Assembly (NCBI RefSeq): GCF_001983935.1
Contig: NZ_CP017641.1
Coordinates: forward strand, 8,234,001-8,298,000
DNA: 64,000 nt
Reading direction: 5' to 3'
Source of the DNA: Fuerstiella marisgermanici
GTDB taxonomy: Bacteria > Planctomycetota > Planctomycetia > Planctomycetales > Planctomycetaceae
Under the pieces are notes generated by a model. The model was not told the origin of the DNA, did not search any database, and worked only from the letters and a program-made list of their open reading frames with translations. Position numbers and translations under genes: made by a program. Shown here piece by piece: positions 45,565-54,430 of this stretch (position 1 is its first letter; every line of letters starts with the position of its first letter).

Positions 45565-47135
45565 GTAGCTGTCCATTTCAGCTTGGAGACTGGTCTTTTT
45601 CTGTCGGTTAGATTTTGATACGACAGGTGGATGGACACGGATGTCAGTCAGATCATCGCTGTGGAAGTGAAGCAGCTTGTGCTTAGCCTGCAGCGTGAGG
45701 TTGCGGAGCTGCGGGACGAGAACCGGCGGCTGCGTGATCGGATTGAAGAGCTCGAAGGTAAGAACCCCACAGAGCGACTCGACGAGGCGTTTTCGGTGAC
45801 GGCGGAAGAGAGACGCCGCGCTGAAACGGGCCGCCGAAAAGGTCGCAAAAAACAATCCTCGGCGCGTCGCGGTCGTCGCACAACCGAGCAGAAAGCGGAC
45901 AACGCCGAACGACGCGAACTCATTCTGCCGGAAGGTTACAACGTCGCAGAGTGCCGTTTCGTTCGGGAACGTTTCGTCTGGAGAGTGATCAACGGCCAAG
46001 CCGTGCAGGTCGTCTATGAAATCTATCACGGCCCCAACGGCGAGAAATCCGAAATTCCGGGCGTGTGGCCGCGGTCCGAATTCGGCATTGAAGTTCATAT
46101 CGCGCTGGCTCGCATTGTGACCATCACGGGACTGTCGATCGACAAGACGTGTGCATTGATTGAATTCTTCTGGAATCTGCCGCTCGGCAAATCCCAGGCG
46201 GACGCTCTGTTGAATCAACTGGCACGGCGTTGGGAACAGGAATTCGAATCTCTGTGTGACCTGATGGCGTTCAGTGCGATTGTGCATGCAGACGAAACCA
46301 GTTGGAGTATCAACAGCGTGTGGGCTTTTTTGTCGGAGAAGGCGCGCGTGCTGATCTTCGGATGCCGCAAAGACGGCGACACACTGGCTCAGATCCTGTC
46401 GAAAGAATTGTTTGGAGGCGTGCTTGTTTCGGACGATGCGGCCGTGTACCGAGGTTTCAGTCACGCACAGAAATGCTGGGCTCACCTGCTGCGGAAGGCC
46501 ATCCGTCTGACGCTGCTGAAGCCGGACAACGAAGAGTACCAGCGACTGCTCGACGGCCTGCTGGAAATTTTCTACGCGGCCAAACGCCACGCCGCCGATG
46601 GTCGTCTTGGCGATGCCGGTCGTGCGGCGAAGGTCGATGAACTTGATAACACGCTGGCGGCTCTGCTGGTGCGTTACTGCGCCGAGGATTCCGATGTTCG
46701 GGCGGCCGACTTCGGCAAGGATTTTGACAACCTGGTCTCAGAACTGATTCGGCTGATGACGGAAGAGGAGTTGTTTTGTTTTGTGACAAGCCCGGCCGCG
46801 CCAGCAACGAACAACGAAGCGGAACGCAGTCTTCGCGGCGCGGCCATGGACCGTCGCACAGGTCGAACGAGCAAAACATCGAAGGGAGCCCGTCGCCGCA
46901 GCATTCTTACAAGCGTCCTGGAATCGCTGAATCTCCATCTGAAAACACCAACGCTCAGTTCCGTGGTGGCCGAGGTCATGACGTGGCAGCAGGATGGATT
47001 CAGTCTGTTTGATCGACTGAAACTTGAAGTCGGCCTGACCTCCGCGCCGCCCGGTCAGTCGCGACTGTCCAAACTCGTCCCCGCCAACTGAACACCACAC
47101 CTCACGCTGCGCACCACGCGGAAATGGACAGCTAC
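45565..47135 (+). mobile_element. IS66-family element, transposase-only type
   Basis: A 15-bp perfect inverted repeat GTAGCTGTCCATTTC lies at 45565-45579 and again inverted at 47121-47135. A 9-bp direct repeat GGCATTTGC flanks it at 45556-45564 and 47136-47144, consistent with target duplication of 8-9 bp. The element carries only one transposase gene and no tnpA/tnpB, as in the ISBst12 subgroup of IS66. Intact ends and duplication suggest a recent insertion into the island's left arm. Confidence 0.9.
45631..47091 (+). CDS. IS66-family transposase
   Basis: The 486-aa protein has an N-terminal coiled coil (REVAELRDENRRLRDRIEEL) and a basic zinc-finger-like region, then the DDE domain: HADETSW (first Asp), VSDDAAVYRGF (second Asp) and NNEAERSLRGAAMDRRTGRTSKT (Glu). 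It lies fully inside the inverted repeats of the element. Confidence 0.95.
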   Translation: MDTDVSQIIAVEVKQLVLSLQREVAELRDENRRLRDRIEELEGKNPTERLDEAFSVTAEERRRAETGRRKGRKKQSSARRGRRTTEQKADNAERRELILPEGYNVAECRFVRERFVWRVINGQAVQVVYEIYHGPNGEKSEIPGVWPRSEFGIEVHIALARIVTITGLSIDKTCALIEFFWNLPLGKSQADALLNQLARRWEQEFESLCDLMAFSAIVHADETSWSINSVWAFLSEKARVLIFGCRKDGDTLAQILSKELFGGVLVSDDAAVYRGFSHAQKCWAHLLRKAIRLTLLKPDNEEYQRLLDGLLEIFYAAKRHAADGRLGDAGRAAKVDELDNTLAALLVRYCAEDSDVRAADFGKDFDNLVSELIRLMTEEELFCFVTSPAAPATNNEAERSLRGAAMDRRTGRTSKTSKGARRRSILTSVLESLNLHLKTPTLSSVVAEVMTWQQDGFSLFDRLKLEVGLTSAPPGQSRLSKLVPAN

Positions 47136-47297
47136 GGCATTTGCTGTCAGGATAGAGCGTCAACGTGAAACTGATTTCCTTTGAGCGACGCTTGAATGGC
47201 TGAGGGGGATGCGATAATGTCTCGATTAAGCGGATAGTCAATTCTTACATTGCCACCAGTCTTGGAACTGCGCTGGCGTGATTGAGGAGAACTGTTC

Positions 47298-47519
47298 GTG
47301 AACGCAAAAACAAAACCCAATGCCCCCGCCCTGACAAAGGGCCAAATCCTTCGCGTTAAGGTTTTTCAAGAGCGAGCAGGGTTAGGAGACTGGGCTTGGA
47401 GAAAGCTTAGGAACGCAGCGACAGAAGCTGGCGTGGTCTTTTGGTACAAAGTTGGCAACGCTACTTTCGTAGACTGCGACCGCTTCGCCGAGTACCTCCA
47501 AAACAGCCGCAGCGAATAG
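47298..47519 (+). CDS. Small DNA-binding-like protein (excisionase-type)
   Basis: The 73-aa basic protein starts GTG with GAGGAG 8 nt upstream. It contains WAWRKLRNAATEAGVVFWYKVGNATFVDCDRFAEYL, a pattern like winged-helix excisionases/MerR-like binders (helix, sheet with aromatic, 'FVDCDRFAEYL' end). It lies at the start of the island's replication genes. Excision control is a guess. Confidence 0.6.
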   Translation: MNAKTKPNAPALTKGQILRVKVFQERAGLGDWAWRKLRNAATEAGVVFWYKVGNATFVDCDRFAEYLQNSRSE

Positions 47520-47624
47520 CTCAGAAACGCGTGGCGATGAAATCGCGACTTGAAGAGCAGCCATCCTGAGTCGTCTGCCGCGCCGTTTCTTCATTCAGGA
47601 TGTTCGGTTTTCAGGATTCTGAAC

Positions 47625-47858
47625 GTGCCAACTCTGAACCCAATCTCGCGAGCGATTGCAGAACTCAAGAACAGCCTACCACGAATTCCGGTCACGATCT
47701 GCCGCAACTCGACCTACGCTTTTGCGGTGATCGCCTGCGAAGAATGCGGTGGGGTTTCAGAGATACGACTGCAGCAACACAAGGCTAGTGTGTTCGCAGA
47801 TGTTGAGCTGAACGAGAACGCGGACTTCATGGAGATGCCCCAGCTTTGGCGTGATTGA
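47625..47858 (+). CDS. Small island protein with one Cys pair
   Basis: The 77-aa frame starts GTG with AGGA 8 nt upstream. It includes a CEECGGVSEIRL motif that could be part of a zinc ribbon. It lies just before the primase gene. The family is not recognised. Confidence 0.5.
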   Translation: MPTLNPISRAIAELKNSLPRIPVTICRNSTYAFAVIACEECGGVSEIRLQQHKASVFADVELNENADFMEMPQLWRD

Positions 47859-47941
47859 ATCAAAGCAAATCGGCACGCGTTCCCCGTGAATTGCTGCGCA
47901 AGATCAAAATCATAGACTCTTTAAAATGACGGATTACCCAT

Positions 47942-50900
47942 ATGAACCCAACGGCTACTAAATGCTGCTTCAGCTTAGACGCTATCAACAAGCACGCTGA
48001 AGGACACTGGCGTAAAATCCATACCAGCCTGACTCCACTTACGGAAACCCAACTCAACGGCGGCGATCACCCGTGTCCGGTTTGTGGGGGCGACGACCGC
48101 TTCAATGTTGCTCGCGACGGCGAGTACGAGCGAACGGGAAAAGTTTTCTGCAAAGATTGTGGACTTCATGGCCAACCTGGAATCGGTGTCGTCAAAGTAT
48201 TCGGAAGTCAGCCCTGCAGCACGTTCCCCGAGGCGTGCTTCCAAGTCGGTACTTGGCTGATTGAGCATGGATTTGCAACTGAGAGCGATCTCATGCCGCG
48301 AACCAAGTCAGTCCTTTTGGGTAGCGCGACTCCGAAGCATTATGGTGAAACCCACGAACCGCATCCGACTGTTTCGAAGCAAAGCGATTCCGAAACCGAC
48401 GTCGGTCAACAACTGCCGAAACCGCTTAAGAGCGATAAATACCCAGTGTTTGCAACCGCACGTGAAGCACTTGCAAGTTACTGTGAACTTCGCCCCGGCG
48501 ACAGAACTCACAAATATCACTCAACGCCAGATTGTTGCCCGTTCGTGTTTTCCAGCCGCGTGCATGCCTCAGGGGAAGCGAAGAGGCTCGGTGCTGAGTC
48601 AGTCATTCGCCCCGTACACAAAACAGCGGATGGCTGGCAGGGTGGACTGCAGATGCGGTTGGGGCGGCCCCTCTATGCAAAATTTCCAAGACTTCTCAGC
48701 AGCCACCGTCGATCCATTGGTCAACCGGAACCGCCGAGAAGCTTCACATTCACCATGGAAGTCTCATTCCAGACGGTCCCCGACCTGGCGGATGCGACAC
48801 AAGTCTTTATTTGCGAAGACGAGCGCGACTGCGAAGCGATTCTAACCCTTGGTTTGAACGCCACGACAACCGCTGGCGGGCAGTACGCAATTTGCATGAC
48901 GGACCTACGCGAATTATCTGGCAAAGATCTGATCATCATTCCGAAGCACCATGAGCATCGCAACGCGTACGCTAAGAAGTTTCGCGGCGAGCTGATTAGG
49001 CAGCTTCCGGATACGCCAGTGCAAATAAAATGTCTCGTGGACGATGGCGATTTCAAATCAAGTCGCGGTGACGGCCCCGACGCCTGGCTTAAACACTACC
49101 TCCAGCAACTTGGCCTTCACGATGACGATGGCAACCTTGATACCGAGATGCTCACTGCGCTCTATGAGCAGCTCTTGAAGGTTATTGACGATCTACCAGA
49201 TCGAGCCGGCGAACAAGCATTCGAGCCAGAAGAAATGGGCTCGGTTACTGTGCCCGCCGCCGACCCCACGAAAACTCTCCATCCAGGTCCAGTTGCCGCC
49301 ATGCGTGCTGTCGCGTTCGGCCTCAAACGGAGCGGTATAACTACCACACAGCGAGAACCCGACCGTCATGATCTCTATTTTTCCGGACCAGAACAGCAGG
49401 AAGCAGAGCTGATTTTCGTCAGCATCCGATGGGATCTGACAGCCGAGGAAATCGCCTCCAGCAAAAATGGCAAGACGAAAGAAATTCGACAGGTGTGCAA
49501 AGTTGAAGGCGGCTGGCAGTGTCGAAATATGTATGACGCGGGTCGGCCACTCTTCAAACTATTCCAACCAATCAACGGGACATCTGTATTCGATAGCACC
49601 ACTGCGTTCGTTTGCGAAGGTGAGCCCGCCTGTGAGGCACTCCGGTCAATCGAAGTATTGGCAACAAGTCTCAGCCAGGGGGCCGCCTCACCGCGCAAGA
49701 CTGATTTGTCCCCGCTCAACGGCAAGACGGTTACCTGGCTGCCTGACCATGATGAGGCGGGTGAGAAGTTCGTTCGTGCCTGCCGCGACCAGATGAATGA
49801 GCAAGCACGGGACGCAACAGTGATCGTAAAGTGCCTCAGCGACGATCCTGACTTCGGAGCAGTCATCAAACCCGGCGACGACGCTGTCGACTTGCTGGAA
49901 TTTCATAAAGACAAGACACCGGCTCAGCTGCGAAACATAATCGAGTCACTACCAGACCGCAGTGGTGAACCACGATTCTGGTCAACGGAGGACAAGCTTG
50001 CTCGGATCCCACTGCCCTCAGCCAAGAAGTTGACTGCTACGCGCCAGGATGAGCTGAACGAACTCTTGTGTACGTGCGATTTAGCCTCTGGTGACGCGAA
50101 GGTTCAAGCGGAGCTCGCTGTTTGTGCGTTTGCCATCAAGCACGGTGTCTCAAAGGAGGAAACCGAAGAACACTGGTCCAGCCATGGGGGTGGCACATCA
50201 ACGGATCACTTCCACACGATTTGGGCCCAAGCCGCGAAGGCATTTCGCCAAAATGCCCTGGAAAAGCTCGAAGGGAAATCGAGCAGCAAACGCCAAGAGT
50301 CGTCTACCCGGATTTCCACACCAGCCGACGAACAGGGACCTACAAAAAACAATGCGAGCGAGAAGGATGATGCGAGCTCGATGGACTACGCCACCACCGG
50401 GATTGCATTTCTGACCATCAACTACCGACGCAAAATCGCCGCAAAGGAACATTACACACTTGTCCACTGGAACGGAAGTTTCCATGAATGGTCCGGTGCC
50501 TGGCGGCAAATCGAAGACGCCAAAATCGAGTCGGAGGTTTGGCACTACATTGATGAAACCTACGAGCGGTTCAGTGACAGTGATGTCCGCAATGTCGTCG
50601 CGGCTATCAGGCGAAAGTGCTACCAGTCGAACGAAATCAGCTACAACACGTGGTCCAGTGGTGTGGATCGAGGGTTCCGCATCGCTGTCGATGACGGAAG
50701 CTTGCTTGACCCTGCCCGTGGAACCATCGAGGCCCCTTCACACGATTGGTTCAGTCGAACGATTCTTCCCATCGCGTACGACAAAAATGCTAAGTGTGAG
50801 CTTTGGGAAAAGGTCCTCCTCCAGAACCTGGAGGGCGACATGGACCGCTACAAGCTGCTACAGGAATTTGCTGGCTACTGTCTTTGGTCGGAACTCACCT

Positions 50901-51766
50901 TTCAGAAGTTTCTGATTCTGCTTGGCGAAGGAGCCAACGGAAAATCAGTCTTCCTCGCCGGACTCAGTGCCCTGCTGGGCTTGGACAACATCAGTAACTG
51001 CAACCTGGAGTCACTTACGTCGAACCGATTTGCGACCGTCACAACGCTGGGATGTCTGGCGAACCTGAGCGCCGAAATCTCGAACGTCGATAGAGCCTCC
51101 GAGGGCGTACTCAAGCAGCTTTCGAGTGGTGACATCATGCCATTCGAGCAGAAGCACAAACCAATCGTCTACGCGAAGCCAACGGCAAAGCTCATTTTTT
51201 CGTGCAACGACATGCCCCGTTTCACGGACAAGAGTTTCGGTCTCTACCGCCGGATGATTGTAGTCCCGTTCAACCGAGAAGTTCCGGAGCATGAAAGGAT
51301 CCATGACCTCGACAAACCCCACCGGTGGAAGGACGAACTGCCTGGAATGCTCAACTGGGCGATCGAGGGGCTACAACGGTTACTGGAACAAAAGCAATTC
51401 ACGTATTCCGAAGTATGCCAGGCAGCGCTGACCGACTACAAATTCGAATCGAATCCCGCCGCAGCATTTCTTGAGGAACGGGTCACTCCCGACGGGCGGC
51501 CGAACGTGAGAATCCTCAAACAGGAATTATATAATGCTTATAGCAATTGGTGTGGGCACCACGGTCGTCGACGATTGGGTGACGGCGAATTCGCGAAAGA
51601 GGTCCGCCGCAAATTCAAGGTCAGTGACGCCCGACCAAGCATTGACGGACTGAGGCAACGTGTCTGGCGAGGCATTCGCATGCTCTCCCTGAAAGAGCAA
51701 CGAGAGCGTCTGGATGACGAAGAAGCGGAATCGCAATTAGACCAGTTGCAGAGAGACCTCGACTGA
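47942..51766 (+). CDS. Island primase-helicase with two TOPRIM regions
   Basis: The 1274-aa protein has a zinc ribbon C45/C48/C70/C73 (CPVCGG, CKDCG), a first TOPRIM-like domain (about 285-370: FICEDERDCEA, IIPKHHE at 333-338), a second TOPRIM domain (about 540-640: FVCEGEPACEA, LPDHDEAG with D602/D604), a linker, and a D5/P4-type superfamily 3 helicase (about 945-1200; Walker A GEGANGKS with K1001). The first TOPRIM has His where the DxD aspartates should be, so it looks inactive; the second looks intact. This is the replication protein of an integrative or phage-satellite element. It sits directly before the origin-like stretch. Confidence 0.88.
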   Translation: MNPTATKCCFSLDAINKHAEGHWRKIHTSLTPLTETQLNGGDHPCPVCGGDDRFNVARDGEYERTGKVFCKDCGLHGQPGIGVVKVFGSQPCSTFPEACFQVGTWLIEHGFATESDLMPRTKSVLLGSATPKHYGETHEPHPTVSKQSDSETDVGQQLPKPLKSDKYPVFATAREALASYCELRPGDRTHKYHSTPDCCPFVFSSRVHASGEAKRLGAESVIRPVHKTADGWQGGLQMRLGRPLYAKFPRLLSSHRRSIGQPEPPRSFTFTMEVSFQTVPDLADATQVFICEDERDCEAILTLGLNATTTAGGQYAICMTDLRELSGKDLIIIPKHHEHRNAYAKKFRGELIRQLPDTPVQIKCLVDDGDFKSSRGDGPDAWLKHYLQQLGLHDDDGNLDTEMLTALYEQLLKVIDDLPDRAGEQAFEPEEMGSVTVPAADPTKTLHPGPVAAMRAVAFGLKRSGITTTQREPDRHDLYFSGPEQQEAELIFVSIRWDLTAEEIASSKNGKTKEIRQVCKVEGGWQCRNMYDAGRPLFKLFQPINGTSVFDSTTAFVCEGEPACEALRSIEVLATSLSQGAASPRKTDLSPLNGKTVTWLPDHDEAGEKFVRACRDQMNEQARDATVIVKCLSDDPDFGAVIKPGDDAVDLLEFHKDKTPAQLRNIIESLPDRSGEPRFWSTEDKLARIPLPSAKKLTATRQDELNELLCTCDLASGDAKVQAELAVCAFAIKHGVSKEETEEHWSSHGGGTSTDHFHTIWAQAAKAFRQNALEKLEGKSSSKRQESSTRISTPADEQGPTKNNASEKDDASSMDYATTGIAFLTINYRRKIAAKEHYTLVHWNGSFHEWSGAWRQIEDAKIESEVWHYIDETYERFSDSDVRNVVAAIRRKCYQSNEISYNTWSSGVDRGFRIAVDDGSLLDPARGTIEAPSHDWFSRTILPIAYDKNAKCELWEKVLLQNLEGDMDRYKLLQEFAGYCLWSELTFQKFLILLGEGANGKSVFLAGLSALLGLDNISNCNLESLTSNRFATVTTLGCLANLSAEISNVDRASEGVLKQLSSGDIMPFEQKHKPIVYAKPTAKLIFSCNDMPRFTDKSFGLYRRMIVVPFNREVPEHERIHDLDKPHRWKDELPGMLNWAIEGLQRLLEQKQFTYSEVCQAALTDYKFESNPAAAFLEERVTPDGRPNVRILKQELYNAYSNWCGHHGRRRLGDGEFAKEVRRKFKVSDARPSIDGLRQRVWRGIRMLSLKEQRERLDDEEAESQLDQLQRDLD

Positions 51767-51922
51767 TGCATTCAACCTTCTCGAGTGGTCCAAGTGGTCC
51801 GGCCCGGTCCAAGGTACCAGAATCACCCTGGACCACATTTTCCCCTGCTTTTCTATTGGCGAAACACACTCCGGTCCAAGTGGTCCAGGGTAATTCAAGG
51901 TTAATTAATCGTTATAGATATG

Positions 51923-51969
51923 ACACACGTATACACGTACACGCGTGCACGCGCGCGTACGCGTATATA
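51923..51969. repeat. 47-bp perfect purine/pyrimidine alternation
   Basis: Every base from 51923 to 51969 alternates purine and pyrimidine, mixing CA, CG and TA steps (for example CACGCGCGCGTACGCGTATA). Such tracts readily form Z-DNA or melt. It lies between inverted GGTCCA repeats. Confidence 0.9.
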
Positions 51970-52060
51970 AGAAGTAGTACGAAATCACCTGGACCACCTG
52001 GACCACTTTCACGCGACCAGTGTTTTCATTACTCAGATGCCGATTGCACCCTGGGACTAC

Positions 52061-52100
52061 CTGCCGTGCAGTTGGACCGGCTGCCGTGTAGTTGGACCGG
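52061..52100. repeat. 20-bp tandem duplication with TTGGACCGG
   Basis: Two adjacent 20-bp units (52061-52080, 52081-52100) differ at one base and both end TTGGACCGG, carrying the same TGGACC core as the sites upstream. Confidence 0.85.
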
Positions 52101-52365
52101 CTCAGCGGCAAACTGCTCTGGTAATGAAAGAATCGGATGAATGGGAGGTTTGGGGCGTGTTTGCAGAGTGCGAGATCTGCTGGCGCGATCCATTGCAAAA
52201 AATGTTTCAGCCTCTCCCCGCCCAAAAAATCGACTGCCGAGCTGGCATGCGGGTCGGCGCAAACTCAACCCCATCAGCACCTTGCCTTTAAAGTGGATTC
52301 GTTTATCCACTTTTACTGAGTAGGTGTAAATTTACCCACTCGCCGTATCCCAAAGGGGCCGAACC

Positions 52366-52779
52366 ATGGATTTCGATAACACCTTTGACGCTCACCTCAT
52401 GGAACTGCTGGAAACCGATTTCGGTCATGGGTTTAAACATCGCCATATGATGGAGTTCTGCTACCTGCTCGATCAGATTGTCCGACGCGGGCTGCCAATA
52501 TCGATCAAACAACACACGACGGTCGACTTGACGCTCAAAACGAAAATTGCCGGTGCCCAATGCAAGTTCAGCGAGCGATCAAACGGCTACCTTCGCGAAT
52601 TGTTCCGGATCGGCAGAAGCATATTTCCAAGCGATTTTAAGAATCAACTTATGGCTGAAGCCAAGGGGCGATTGGACGAATCCAGGTTTCAGCTAAACCG
52701 ACTGATTGAAACTCGAGATGCGTGGAACGCGTACGAGCAGAATCGGCTTGCCATCGGAACTCTTCGGCGGAGGCGATGA
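52366..52779 (+). CDS. Island protein of unknown function
   Basis: The 137-aa charged helical protein (opening MDFDNTFDAHLMELLE) has an Arg-rich tail. It has no signal or membrane part. It is convergent with the recombinase gene, ten bases away. I do not recognise a family. Confidence 0.6.
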   Translation: MDFDNTFDAHLMELLETDFGHGFKHRHMMEFCYLLDQIVRRGLPISIKQHTTVDLTLKTKIAGAQCKFSERSNGYLRELFRIGRSIFPSDFKNQLMAEAKGRLDESRFQLNRLIETRDAWNAYEQNRLAIGTLRRRR

Positions 52780-52788
52780 TTCAGGCCA

Positions 52789-53370
52789 TCAATTCGCATG
52801 CAAGTATCGCTGAACAGTTCGTCGAGAAATCCCCAGTGCTATCGCAATCTCGGCATCCGACAAGCCTCGCGCTCGCAGTTCTTTCGCACGCTTCGGCTTG
52901 GCTTTCAAAGTGCCGCGTTTTCGGCCACTGTAGATACCGCGCTCCTTCGCTGCAGCGATGCCGGCCGCCTGCCTTTCCCGGATGGACTCGCGTTCCATCT
53001 CAGCAATTCCCAGCAAGACAGCAGCCAGCATCTTGCCGACCGCGCCGTTGAAATCGATTTGCTGGGTGACTGAGACAACTCGCAAGCCGCGATCGCACCA
53101 ATCCGCCAAAGTGTTGATCCCGTCGCGCAGGTTGCGGCTGAGACGGTCGAGCTTCCACACCGCGATGGCATCGACCTCTCCATTGAAAACAGCACGTTGC
53201 AATCGTTCGAATGCAGGTCGATGCAGATCTTTGCCGCTCGCCTTGTCGACGAACCACTCAACCGAGTCTGCCGGAACCCCGTTACCATCAAGCCATCGCC
53301 GAAGCTCGCGTTCCTGGGCGGATGTGTTTTGGTCCGTGCTTGAAACTCGAACGTAAATTCCCCATCGCAT
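52789..53370 (-). CDS. Serine recombinase (resolvase/invertase type)
   Basis: The 193-aa protein has the catalytic Ser in YVRVSSTDQN (S10), KLDRLSRNLRDGI (Arg pair), EMERESIRERQAAGI (helix E), and a C-terminal helix-turn-helix (LSDAEIAIALGISRRTVQRYL). It is the small resolvase/invertase size, so it may resolve multimers or invert DNA rather than integrate. The start at 53370 has GGGGAG upstream; a TTG eight codons earlier lacks one. Confidence 0.92.
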   Translation of the reverse strand: MRWGIYVRVSSTDQNTSAQERELRRWLDGNGVPADSVEWFVDKASGKDLHRPAFERLQRAVFNGEVDAIAVWKLDRLSRNLRDGINTLADWCDRGLRVVSVTQQIDFNGAVGKMLAAVLLGIAEMERESIRERQAAGIAAAKERGIYSGRKRGTLKAKPKRAKELRARGLSDAEIAIALGISRRTVQRYLHAN

Positions 53371-53514
53371 TTTCGTTGTCTCCCCTGTTGCCAAAAACGG
53401 TGTACCTCAACTGGCACACCTTCCAGCAGCTAAAACGCCGGATGATTTCCAGCGGTTTTGGGACCGCCGAAGCCGGGACTCTTTTTGTCACAGGGCTGGC
53501 CGATAGCGGCGCAC

Positions 53515-53551
53515 AAAAAAGCCCGCCACCAGTAATCGCCGGTGACGGGCT
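53515..53551 (-). terminator. Terminator of the clamp-loader-like gene
   Basis: On the minus strand a 13-bp stem with two G-U pairs precedes T6 (A-run 53515-53520), about 20 bp past the stop at 53572. Confidence 0.85.
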
Positions 53552-53571
53552 GCAAGTCGAATTGCAGGACC

Positions 53572-54273
53572 TCAGCAGCCCGCGAAACTCAGCGTCTGCG
53601 ATTCCAGAATCTCAACCGCTTGCTCTGGCAGAAACTCGCCAGCGTCCAATCGGCTCAGCATTTTTCGTAGATTGAATTCGCATTGGGCAGCGAGGCGAAC
53701 GTAGGCGACCAGCTCCTGGCCGGATTCGAGCCCTTCATCAACGGCAATCTGCATCGCCCTTTGGGCAAACAGCGTGGCGTATCGTTCGCCTTCCAGCTCA
53801 AAAACCGTACATCGGCTTTCGAGTGCGCCAGAATCGGCATCATCGAACAAACCAATCTGTTTCTGCCGAACACCTTGGGTGGTAAAGATCCACGCCTCGT
53901 GACTTCGAATGTCTTCGAGACAAGTCAGAAGCCTGCCAATGACGCGAGAATCCAATTTGTGGCATTCGTTAATGACGTGGACCTTGCCGGGTTTATTGCC
54001 AAGTAGAAGCTGGCCGCGCTTGCTGACGATGTCATCGATGCCGGACGTTGTCACCTTCGAGCCATCGATTTCAACAACATTATCCGGATCGCATATCTCA
54101 CGAGCGAGGATGTACGCCACGGATGATTTTCCGACGCCGGATGGACCGGTGAATAGAAACGCCCGCCCACCGATATCCCCGGCAGTTGCCATGCGGATCA
54201 GCCTCAGCTTCATGCGAGCGTGGCCGACAACATCATCCCAACATTGGGGGCGGTACTTCGTGAACAAATTCAT
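53572..54273 (-). CDS. Clamp-loader-like AAA+ ATPase (DnaX/RFC type, short)
   Basis: The 233-aa protein opens like clamp-loader subunits (FTKYRPQCWDDVVGH) with Walker A GPSGVGKS at 43-50, and HVINECHKL in place of a Walker B DExH. CLEDIRSHEAWIFTT resembles the sensor-1 strand. It lacks the C-terminal DnaX domains. An element-coded loader for DNA replication or helicase handling is likely. ATG 54273 has CTGGAGACCACC directly upstream. It is flanked by its own terminator. Confidence 0.78.
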   Translation of the reverse strand: MNLFTKYRPQCWDDVVGHARMKLRLIRMATAGDIGGRAFLFTGPSGVGKSSVAYILAREICDPDNVVEIDGSKVTTSGIDDIVSKRGQLLLGNKPGKVHVINECHKLDSRVIGRLLTCLEDIRSHEAWIFTTQGVRQKQIGLFDDADSGALESRCTVFELEGERYATLFAQRAMQIAVDEGLESGQELVAYVRLAAQCEFNLRKMLSRLDAGEFLPEQAVEILESQTLSFAGC

Positions 54274-54363
54274 GGTGGTCTCCAGTCGGTGAGTTCGAAC
54301 CGGCCCGGCGACGTTGCCTGGCCAACCGTCGAAACGTCGTGATGCCAGCGGTTGTCGGCGCAT

Positions 54364-54397
54364 AAAAAAGCCCTGCCGCACCGAAGCACGACAGGGC
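54364..54397 (-). terminator. Terminator with UUCG loop after the ArdC-like gene
   Basis: On the minus strand a 12-bp stem closes a C(UUCG)G tetraloop and is followed by T6 (A-run 54364-54369). It lies about 34 bp past the stop at 54431. Confidence 0.9.
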
Positions 54398-54430
54398 CAC
54401 CCCACGCGGAGACCAATCCGCAGGGTTGAG

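Larger units (their letters stand above)
51767..52365. other. Origin-like stretch downstream of the primase-helicase
   Basis: Multiple GGTCCA/TGGACC sites cluster here: 51785-51810, 51826-51836, 51873-51890 and, inverted, 51987-52006. The last two nearly mirror each other and bracket an AT-rich tract (51891-51922) and an alternating purine/pyrimidine tract. No convincing gene covers the stretch. By analogy with P4-type replication units it is a candidate origin; this is inference. Confidence 0.6.

Noticed and set aside
45225-45638. Minus-strand frame including NPVFVGSNPTGPS
   Set aside because: The motif is the translation of the tRNA-Cys 3' part; the rest has no family likeness.
51766-52140. 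Plus frame with repeated GPSGP, starting at the primase stop (TGATG)
   Set aside because: The apparent peptide is created by GGTCC repeats and the alternating tract; no ribosome site of its own and no conserved domain. Left as origin-like DNA.
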